The position numbers and the translations under genes are program-made. From positions 1-5,965 of the forward strand of contig JBEIJQ010000172.1 of NCBI GenBank assembly GCA_040380145.1: a DNA stretch of 5,965 bases, read 5' to 3'. The DNA comes from JBEIJQ01 sp040380145. GTDB taxonomy: Bacteria > Bacteroidota > Bacteroidia > Chitinophagales > Saprospiraceae. This document shows positions 1-5,607 of this stretch, piece after piece (positions within the stretch are counted from its first letter, which is position 1; the number at the start of each line of letters is the position of its first letter). The notes beneath the pieces are model-generated. The model made no database searches. It saw only the letters and a list, made by a program, of their open reading frames with translations, and was not told the origin of the DNA.

Positions 1-2403
1 GGCGGTCACGCCGAAATTGCCCAAAGCCACGGCGTCCATCGTCGCGCCGTCCAAAGTGACGGTCTTGAACACGTTGCCGGCCGATACCGTGAAGTTGGTG
101 GTCTCAAAGGTCGGATGAGAAGTCTTCAGTTCGATGAGCGCCCGATAGACGTTGTACAGCTTTCGGCGCAACGGCACATTGGCGTAGTTCCACAAGATCG
201 GCTTGGGATCGGTGCGGCAGCCACTGTTGACCGTCACGCCGTCGGCGCACAGTTCAATGGTCTTGTCGTAACCCAGCTCGCCGAACTGCCACAGCATCTT
301 GGGACCGGGGATGGTGAAAAACAAACAGGCGGCCAACTCCTGGCGGCCAAGCGCCGTGCCGAGCGTTTGGATGTTGTAATTGCCGGCAGCGTTGCCATAG
401 GTGAGGTTCTTGAACATCAGCCTTTCCTCGTCGTGACTTTCCATGTAGCCGATCAGGTGTGCATTCTGCCAGCCGCGGGCCTGGTAATTCACCCCGTAGT
501 TGAAGTCCCAGTTGCAGGGCCCAGCGCCAAAGCCCATCGTGGCCTGATTATAGGTGCAGTTGGCGTTGCCCCAGATCATGCAACCGTAGTTCGACAGTTC
601 GATCTCCTCCCAGTTGTCAGCAAAATGCTCCAAGATGACATAGAAATCGTTGTCCGCGGCCCAGCAAACGTCCGCGATGCGGCGGATGTTGGTGATGCGG
701 GAGGCATCGTATTGGCCCCAAAGCCCCACGTCGCCGCCGCTGTTGGTCTGGGTGAAGCCCTTGGACAGGTCGAAGCGGAAACCGTCCACCCGGAATTCCT
801 GTATCCAATGGCGCATCACGCGGTCGATGAAGTTGCGGGTGGCCGGCGATTCATGGTTGAAGTCGTAGCCCACGTTGAAGGGATGCCGCGCCTCCGGGTT
901 AAGCCACGGGTTGTCGGGCGTGGGCCTGAAAAGCACGGGATCCCAATACAACTGGCACAGCGGGCTTTGGCTGAACGCATGGTTGTACACGACGTCCAAC
1001 ACCACGGAAATGCCGCGTCCGTGACACTCGTCTATGAACGCTTTGAGCGCCTCGCGGGTACCGTAGTACTTGTCGAGGGCCATGTGAAAGGACGGATTGT
1101 ACCCCCAAGAAATGTTGCCCTCGAATTCGTTGACGGGCATCAGGTGGATGCAATTGATGCCGAGCCGGTCGAGGTAACTCAGCGTATCGAGCAGGGTTTC
1201 GTAATCGTGGCGGGCGATGAAGTCGCGCAGCAACAGTTCATAGATCACCAGATCCGCCTTGGCCGGCGCGGCAAAGGAATTGTTTTGCCACGCATAAGGC
1301 GCCCGGCCGGGTTCCAACACCGAAACGATGCCCGTGGTCTTGCCCGTCGGATAGGCCGGACGGTTGGGATAGGTCACGTTGGGCACCCAGGTGTCGTTGC
1401 TGGGATCGAGGACGATCTCGCTGTACGGATCCGCGATCTTGATGCTCGCATCCACCCAGTATTGGAAGGCATATGTCTGTCCGGCCGTCAACCCGGGAAT
1501 GTCGAGCCACCAAGAATTGCCGTCCACCGTACGGTTCATCAGATAGGCGGTCGAAGGCGTCCAATCGTTGAAGTCGCCGAGGACGAAAACATGGGATTTG
1601 TTGGGGGCAAACAGTTTCAAGCGGGCCGAAGTGGCCGTTGGGTAGGTGATGCCGTCCAAAGTGCCCGCCGGCGCGTTTTGCACGGTCGGCGTCGGGGAAG
1701 AGACATAGTAAAAAGTATCAGCCACGGTCGCGTTGCCATTGTCCGCCACGATGCGCACGAGGTGGTCGCCGGAAGCGCCCGCCACCAAGGCGTGCTGCAG
1801 AGAAGTACCGGTTGTTTGGGCCACCTGCACGCCGTTGTCGAACAGCGTCAGCGTGGCCGGCGAAGAAGCCGCCGCGTTGACTTGCACCACATCGTTGGCG
1901 TTCACCACCAGGGCGTTGGCCGTGGGCTGTAGAAATTGCGCCACCAGCCCCGCTCCGGGACCGTACACCTCCACGAACATGTCCGAACCGTCCGCGGCGC
2001 GGCCCACGATCGAACCGCTGCCGTTGCGGAAAACAAAGGCCAGTCGCAGAACAGTCTCGTTGGCGGGAACCGCGTAAAAATTGCGGATGTGGTAACGCTT
2101 GCGCCAACGGTTGTTGCCCAACGAAACCATCGCCGCATCGGGATCGTTGGTGACGCCCCAAGTCGTCGTCACATGTCGCCAATCCGTGGGGCTCGTGCTC
2201 AGGTTGGTGATCACGCCCGTGTGCACAAAAACCGGCGAAACTCCCGCCAAAGCTCCGTTGCCCAAGCCCGCATCGTACACGATCGTCACCGAATCGTTCG
2301 GCCCCGCAGTCGGGAAAACGGGATCCGTCTCGATTTGCGCGGCCATCCGCCCGCAGGCGAACAGACCCATCATCGCCATCAACAGCAGCTTTTTCATACT
2401 CAT
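1..2403 (-). CDS. Secreted GH13 alpha-amylase family glycoside hydrolase with N-terminal accessory modules and CBM48-like domain (3' end outside window)
   Basis: This gene runs from ATG 2403-2401 leftwards with 801 open codons to the window edge, so the C-terminus is missing. It should hydrolyse alpha-1,4 (possibly also alpha-1,6) glucosidic bonds of starch or glycogen outside the cytoplasm. Residues 1-22 form a Sec signal peptide (MSMKK, a hydrophobic core, then MAA before Q23). Residues 24-147 resemble an N-terminal module common in Bacteroidota amylases, and about 150-235 look Ig-like. A CBM48-type E-set follows at about 248-345, with GDFNDW at 276-281. The GH13 barrel starts near IYE 387-389. 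Its conserved regions are DVVYNH 470-475, GFRFD 541-545 (nucleophile D545), ILEHF with acid/base E592, and ESHDEE 655-660 with D658. The catalytic triad is therefore intact. Region IV has Ser before HD instead of the usual Asn. A second in-frame ATG lies at 2397. No Shine-Dalgarno is seen. From family knowledge I expect a beta-sandwich and possibly a type IX secretion tail beyond the edge. Exact substrate specificity is uncertain. Confidence 0.93.
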   Translation of the reverse strand, partial: MSMKKLLLMAMMGLFACGRMAAQIETDPVFPTAGPNDSVTIVYDAGLGNGALAGVSPVFVHTGVITNLSTSPTDWRHVTTTWGVTNDPDAAMVSLGNNRWRKRYHIRNFYAVPANETVLRLAFVFRNGSGSIVGRAADGSDMFVEVYGPGAGLVAQFLQPTANALVVNANDVVQVNAAASSPATLTLFDNGVQVAQTTGTSLQHALVAGASGDHLVRIVADNGNATVADTFYYVSSPTPTVQNAPAGTLDGITYPTATSARLKLFAPNKSHVFVLGDFNDWTPSTAYLMNRTVDGNSWWLDIPGLTAGQTYAFQYWVDASIKIADPYSEIVLDPSNDTWVPNVTYPNRPAYPTGKTTGIVSVLEPGRAPYAWQNNSFAAPAKADLVIYELLLRDFIARHDYETLLDTLSYLDRLGINCIHLMPVNEFEGNISWGYNPSFHMALDKYYGTREALKAFIDECHGRGISVVLDVVYNHAFSQSPLCQLYWDPVLFRPTPDNPWLNPEARHPFNVGYDFNHESPATRNFIDRVMRHWIQEFRVDGFRFDLSKGFTQTNSGGDVGLWGQYDASRITNIRRIADVCWAADNDFYVILEHFADNWEEIELSNYGCMIWGNANCTYNQATMGFGAGPCNWDFNYGVNYQARGWQNAHLIGYMESHDEERLMFKNLTYGNAAGNYNIQTLGTALGRQELAACLFFTIPGPKMLWQFGELGYDKTIELCADGVTVNSGCRTDPKPILWNYANVPLRRKLYNVYRALIELKTSHPTFETTNFTVSAGNVFKTVTLDGATMDAVALGNFGVTA

Positions 2404-2433
2404 TGCGTTTTGGGGGTTAGTGTTAATTTTACA

Positions 2434-2441
2434 CAAAGATA
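2434..2441 (-). promoter_or_regulatory. Bacteroidota-type -7 promoter box for the amylase gene
   Basis: Read on the minus strand, these bases are TATCTTTG, a perfect match to the TAnnTTTG -7 consensus of the Bacteroidota primary sigma factor. The box ends 30 bases before ATG 2403, which would give a 5' leader of roughly 25 bases. I could not find a clean TTG-type -33 element at the expected spacing, where the sequence is purine-rich. The assignment therefore rests on the -7 match, its position and its orientation. Confidence 0.5.
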
Positions 2442-2529
2442 GGCCCCGCAGAGAGCCGCTTTTTCTTATTGTAAAAAAATGTCGGAAAAATGACACGGCA
2501 AGCCGGTATGCCTTTCAAAAGGGTAGGTT

Positions 2530-2559
2530 GTATTTTTTTCTTTTTTTCGAAAAAAATAC
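2530..2559. repeat. 11-bp A/T-rich inverted repeat
   Basis: The arm GTATTTTTTTC (2530-2540) and the arm GAAAAAAATAC (2549-2559) are perfect reverse complements around an 8-base loop. A competing outer pairing exists between GGGTA 2521-2525 and TACCC 2557-2561. No gene ends here on either strand, so it is not an obvious terminator. It could be a fortuitous structure in a poly-A/T region or a regulatory cruciform. Confidence 0.5.
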
Positions 2560-2571
2560 CCGCCCTTCGAT

Positions 2572-2583
2572 CAACCGATCGGA
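2572..2583 (-). repeat. 12-bp inverted repeat, copy 1 (TCCGATCGGTTG on minus strand)
   Basis: On the minus strand this reads TCCGATCGGTTG, identical to the plus-strand sequence at 2849-2860. The core CCGATCGG is itself an 8-bp palindrome (2575-2582), and further CGATC units flank it. Two identical 12-mers in a divergent intergenic region could be operator half-sites for a shared regulator. No regulator is identified. Confidence 0.4.
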
Positions 2584-2780
2584 CGATCCAAAAACAAAAA
2601 ATGGCAAACCGATTCCCAAAACCCCTTTAACAACCCAATAAAAACAAATTCGTGCATAAAAAAATCTTTCCTGTTGGGGAAAGACGGAGTGTTTGAAAAA
2701 GCATATAAGAGTTAAACGCCCCAGCAAAAAAATAGTTCACGACCTCGGCGTTGATTTATATATTTTTTTTATTTTAATAT

Positions 2781-2798
2781 ATTTTTTTATAAAAAAAT
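2781..2798. repeat. 18-bp perfect A/T palindrome within a 48-base A/T-only run
   Basis: The palindrome consists of A, seven T, AT, seven A and T, and is self-complementary over 18 bases. It sits at the right end of an uninterrupted A/T run at 2754-2801. Such DNA is easily melted and intrinsically curved, which fits a promoter-proximal element for the ATPase gene. A role as a nucleoid-protein site is equally possible. Confidence 0.5.
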
Positions 2799-2848
2799 TA
2801 TGATTTACAGAAAATTGCGTTGCAACGATTTGTTTTTACGGAAATCAA

Positions 2849-2860
2849 TCCGATCGGTTG
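2849..2860 (+). repeat. 12-bp inverted repeat, copy 2 (TCCGATCGGTTG on plus strand)
   Basis: This is the second copy of the 12-mer whose inverted partner is at 2572-2583. It overlaps the left side of the hairpin at 2850-2880, so conservation here could reflect either protein binding or RNA folding. Confidence 0.4.
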
Positions 2861-2880
2861 GGCTTGGGCCCAAGTCTCGG
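2850..2880 (+). promoter_or_regulatory. GC-rich leader hairpin upstream of the Mg2+ ATPase gene
   Basis: TTGGGC (2858-2863) and GCCCAA (2868-2873) form a perfect 6-bp stem around a TTGG tetraloop. An outer CCGA (2850-2853) to TCGG (2877-2880) pairing closes it across an internal loop. The same stretch also contains the perfect 12-bp palindrome CTTGGGCCCAAG (2863-2874), so as DNA it could be a dyad operator. It is an island of GC in an AT-rich leader, 84 bases before ATG 2964. Magnesium transporter mRNAs in other phyla often carry regulatory leaders (M-box, mgtL), but I cannot match this to a known class. Confidence 0.35.
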
Positions 2881-2963
2881 TCAAAGAAAAAAAGGCTAAC
2901 TTGGGGGAAACAAAAAATGAAGCCCGCCGCTCATCGGCGTGCCTTGTGAAAACGACCTCCCCC

Positions 2964-5522
2964 ATGCCGGACACGAACCCCACAGAACCGTTTTGGCAGT
3001 ACGGTGCAGCACACTGGTTTGCCGCGCTCGACAGCGGCGAAAACGGCCTCGCGCAACGGGATGCCGAAACCAGAGCCCTTCGCCCGGTTGCCCGGACCGG
3101 GGCAGGAAAAGCCTTTCGCAAAGACCTCCTGCTGCTGTTGGGGCAATTCAAAAGCCCGCTGCTGCTGTTGCTCTTGGCCGCCGTCCTGTTGTCGGCGTTT
3201 TTGGGCGACACCTCGGACGTGGCCATCATAGTGGCCATCATCGTTCTGTCCACCCTGCTGGGTTTTTTCCAAGAAAGAAAGGCAGGGCGGACGGTCGAGA
3301 AATTGCGCGCCCTGATCGCGCTGAAAGCCACGGTCCTGCGCGACGGAGCCCCGCGGGACGTGCACACGGAAGAAGTGGTCCCCGGCGACGTGCTGGTGCT
3401 CAACGCCGGCGACATGATCCCCGGCGACTGTCTGCTGCTCGAGGCCACCGAACTGCACGTGAACGAGGCCAGCCTCACCGGGGAATCCTACCCGGCCCGC
3501 AAGTCGGCGGGGATTTTGGACGCGGACACCGAACTGCCCCGGCGCATCAATTGCCTTTGGCAGGGTTCCAGCGTGGTGAGCGGCCACGCACGGGCACTGG
3601 TCGTGCACACGGGGGCCGATACGCTTTTAGGACATGTGGCGGCCGGCACCGTGAAAACCGAGGAAACGGCCTTCGAGAAGGGGCTGCGGGATTTCGGCGG
3701 CCTGTTGATGCGGGTCACGCTGATGCTTTCCGCGGTCATCCTGGTGGCCAATCTGCTCAACCAACGGACCATCGCCGAGGCGGCCCTTTTCGCGCTGGCC
3801 CTCGCCGTGGGAATGGCCCCCGAACTGCTGCCGGCCATTACGACGATCGCCATGGCCGCAGGCGCGGGAAGACTTTTCCGCAAAAAGGTCATCGTCAAAA
3901 AACTCAACGCCATCCAAAACCTCGGCGAGGTGGATGTGCTCTGCACCGACAAGACCGGGACCATCACCGAGGGCACGATCGAAGTGGTCGGCGTCTTCGA
4001 CGGCTTCGGGTCGCCCAGCCGGTTCGTGGAGGAACTGGCGTATTGGAACGCGTTTTTCGAGACGGGCTACACCAACCCCATCGACGAGGCCCTCAAAAAA
4101 CGGTCGGGACCGTGGACATTTTCGCCCCAAAAACTGGGCGAGGTACCCTACGATTTCATCCGAAAACGGCTCAGCGTGGCCATCCAGGACGGCAGTCAGC
4201 AACTGCTCGTCACCAAGGGAGCCGTGCCCCAGGTGTTGGACATCTGCACAAAGATCCGCCTCGGCGACGGCGGCGAAGCGCCCATCGCCCCGCTCCGGGC
4301 CGATCTCGAGCACCGCTACAAAGGCTTCGGCGAAAACGGCCACCGGACCATAGCCGTGTGCTACAAGGCTTTTGAAGGGGACACCCCGCACAAAACGGAC
4401 GAGACCGAGATGGTGTTCGCCGGTTTCGCGGTCCTGGACGATCCCGTGAAACCCGACATCGCCGAAACCATCGCCGCCCTCGACCGCCTGAACGTGGAAC
4501 TGAAGATCCTCACGGGCGACAACGAGCGGGTGGCCCTGAGCATCGCCCGACAGATCGGCATCGTCCGTCCCGTGGTGGTGACGGGAAAAAAACTGGCCCA
4601 CACCAGCCCCGAGGCCCTGGTGCATTTGGCACAAAAGGCCCATGTGTTCGCCGAAGTGGAGCCCCAGCAAAAGGAACGGATCGTTTTGGCCCTGAAAAAA
4701 AGACGCACCGTGGCGTACATGGGCGACGGCATCAACGATGTTTCGGCCATCCACGCCGCCGATGTGGGCATTTCCGTCCACAACGCCGTGGACGTCGCCC
4801 GCGAGTCGGCCGATTTCGTGCTGCTGGAAAAAAAGCTCGGGGTCCTGGCCGATGGGATAGCCGAAGGCCGAAAAACCTTCGCCAACACACTGAAATACCT
4901 GTACATCAGCACCGGATCGACTTTCGGCAACATCTGCAGCGTGGCCCTCGCCTCGCTCGCGCTGCCCTTCCTGCCGATGCTGCCCAAACAACTCTTGCTC
5001 ACCAACTTCATCACGGACTTCCCGTTCCTGACCGTGGCCAACGACAGCGTGGACGACGAACAGCTCCGCGAGCCGGGCCATTGGGACATGCGGGTCATCC
5101 GCAACTATATGGTGGTTTTCGGCATCCACAGTTCACTATTCGACCTCCTCACGTTCTGCGCCCTGCTGTTCGTGCTGGATGCCGAAACGCCCGTTTTCCG
5201 CACGGGCTGGTTCGTGGAATCCTCGTTGACGGAATTGTGCATCCTCTTTGTGGTCCGCACCCGCAAGCCGTTTTTCCGGAGCCGCCCCGATCGATGGATG
5301 CTGGTGCTGGGGGCCGTAGCTTTCGGGTTGATCCTCGGGCTGCCGTACCTGCCATTTGCCACGGCGATCGGTTTCGCGCCCCTGCCGCCAGTCGTCCTCG
5401 GCACGTTGCTGGGCATCGTTGCAGTGTACTTGTTCACTGCGGATCGTTTGAAAAAATGGTTTTTTCTGCATTGGGAAAAAAAGCGCCGCAGGCACCGGCC
5501 CCACAAAATCGTTCCGGCCTAG
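2964..5522 (+). CDS. mgtA: Magnesium-translocating P-type ATPase, MgtA family (P3B)
   Basis: This is a complete 852-residue inner-membrane pump (E. coli MgtA is close to 900) that should use ATP to bring Mg2+ into the cytoplasm. Numbering is from ATG 2964. A cytoplasmic N-tail precedes M1 (about 62-81) and M2 (85-103). The actuator loop has TGES 172-175. M4 carries MAPELLP 284-290. The phosphorylation site is DKTGT with D329. The nucleotide domain has KGA 418-420, and the hinge has TGD 517-519 and GDGIND 587-592. Six C-terminal helices include NFITD (N681, D685) and the family-typical NDSVDDEQ from N693. The MAPELLP and NDSVDDEQ signatures favour P3B over P1B heavy-metal or P2 calcium pumps. 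The tail is very basic. The frame stays open upstream to a TTG at 2820 (900 residues), but 2964 is the first in-frame ATG and the extra 48 residues lack family character. GTG 2946 is another option. No Shine-Dalgarno is visible. Confidence 0.94.
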   Translation: MPDTNPTEPFWQYGAAHWFAALDSGENGLAQRDAETRALRPVARTGAGKAFRKDLLLLLGQFKSPLLLLLLAAVLLSAFLGDTSDVAIIVAIIVLSTLLGFFQERKAGRTVEKLRALIALKATVLRDGAPRDVHTEEVVPGDVLVLNAGDMIPGDCLLLEATELHVNEASLTGESYPARKSAGILDADTELPRRINCLWQGSSVVSGHARALVVHTGADTLLGHVAAGTVKTEETAFEKGLRDFGGLLMRVTLMLSAVILVANLLNQRTIAEAALFALALAVGMAPELLPAITTIAMAAGAGRLFRKKVIVKKLNAIQNLGEVDVLCTDKTGTITEGTIEVVGVFDGFGSPSRFVEELAYWNAFFETGYTNPIDEALKKRSGPWTFSPQKLGEVPYDFIRKRLSVAIQDGSQQLLVTKGAVPQVLDICTKIRLGDGGEAPIAPLRADLEHRYKGFGENGHRTIAVCYKAFEGDTPHKTDETEMVFAGFAVLDDPVKPDIAETIAALDRLNVELKILTGDNERVALSIARQIGIVRPVVVTGKKLAHTSPEALVHLAQKAHVFAEVEPQQKERIVLALKKRRTVAYMGDGINDVSAIHAADVGISVHNAVDVARESADFVLLEKKLGVLADGIAEGRKTFANTLKYLYISTGSTFGNICSVALASLALPFLPMLPKQLLLTNFITDFPFLTVANDSVDDEQLREPGHWDMRVIRNYMVVFGIHSSLFDLLTFCALLFVLDAETPVFRTGWFVESSLTELCILFVVRTRKPFFRSRPDRWMLVLGAVAFGLILGLPYLPFATAIGFAPLPPVVLGTLLGIVAVYLFTADRLKKWFFLHWEKKRRRHRPHKIVPA

Positions 5523-5530
5523 CTGGACGG

Positions 5531-5563
5531 GGCCGGACGGGCTTTCCCGACGCCTTTTTTTTT
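5531..5563 (+). terminator. Probable rho-independent terminator after the ATPase gene
   Basis: CGGG (5538-5541) and CCCG (5546-5549) pair around a CTTT loop. Outer GGC (5531-5533) can pair with GCC (5552-5554) across a small internal loop. Nine consecutive T residues follow (5555-5563). The structure begins 9 bases after the ATPase stop codon and precedes the next gene, which suits an end of transcription. The stem is imperfect, so efficiency is uncertain. Confidence 0.6.
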
Positions 5564-5565
5564 CG

Positions 5566-5573
5566 CATTTTTG
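5566..5573 (+). promoter_or_regulatory. Candidate -7 box for the biotin carboxylase gene
   Basis: CATTTTTG differs from the Bacteroidota TAnnTTTG -7 consensus only at its first base. It ends 34 bases before ATG 5608, a spacing similar to that of the amylase -7 box. It overlaps a small hairpin (CGCA 5564-5567 with TGCG 5572-5575, TTTT loop). No clear -33 element is seen, so this is a weak call. Confidence 0.22.
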
Positions 5574-5607
5574 CGACAGCAAATCCACCACCGATCAGCA
5601 ACAACAG

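Larger units (their letters stand above)
2404..2963. other. AT-rich divergent intergenic region and ATPase leader
   Basis: These 560 bases separate the divergent amylase and ATPase genes. They contrast sharply with the GC-rich coding sequence on both sides. The amylase -7 box lies at 2434-2441. The rest holds long A and T runs, several inverted repeats (listed separately) and an uninterrupted run of 48 A/T bases at 2754-2801. No perfect TAnnTTTG box was found on the plus strand, so the ATPase promoter is not located; the A/T run is the most likely area. A short reading frame, ATG 2800 to TGA 2949 (49 codons, very basic product), precedes the ATPase ATG by 14 bases. It contains an internal ATG at 2917 behind an A-rich stretch. 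I see no convincing protein gene, tRNA or known riboswitch here. Confidence 0.7.

Noticed and set aside
115..1932. A 605-codon open frame on the plus strand
   Set aside because: It lies opposite the amylase gene. The minus-strand frame contains all GH13 motifs in order, whereas the plus-strand product shows no recognisable family and is an antisense artefact of GC-rich codon use.
2099..2641. A 180-codon plus-strand frame crossing the amylase start into the intergenic region
   Set aside because: Its first half is antisense to the amylase signal peptide and N-terminal module, and its second half translates poly-A/T sequence. Nothing resembles a protein domain.
2515..2727. A 70-codon minus-strand frame in the intergenic region
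   Set aside because: It is driven by A/T runs, has no recognisable motif and includes the 2530-2559 hairpin. No supporting start context is seen.
2714..2753. AACGCC ... GGCGTT inverted repeat (2715-2720 and 2747-2752) followed by T-rich DNA as a possible terminator
   Set aside because: The stem is only 6 bp with a 26-base loop and no gene ends upstream on the plus strand, so a terminator role is implausible.
2800..2963. M-box (ykoK) magnesium riboswitch upstream of mgtA
   Set aside because: I looked for the long multi-helix conserved M-box core and did not recognise it. The leader is short and mostly A-rich with a single GC-rich hairpin.
2939..4375. A 478-codon plus-strand frame overlapping the ATPase
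   Set aside because: It is a +1-type shadow of the ATPase, rich in Arg, Gly and Pro, with no domain. The overlapping frame is clearly the real one.
3627..5129. A 500-codon open frame on the minus strand
   Set aside because: It is opposite the ATPase gene, whose frame carries every P-type ATPase motif. The antisense product is low-complexity and rich in His, Gly and Val.
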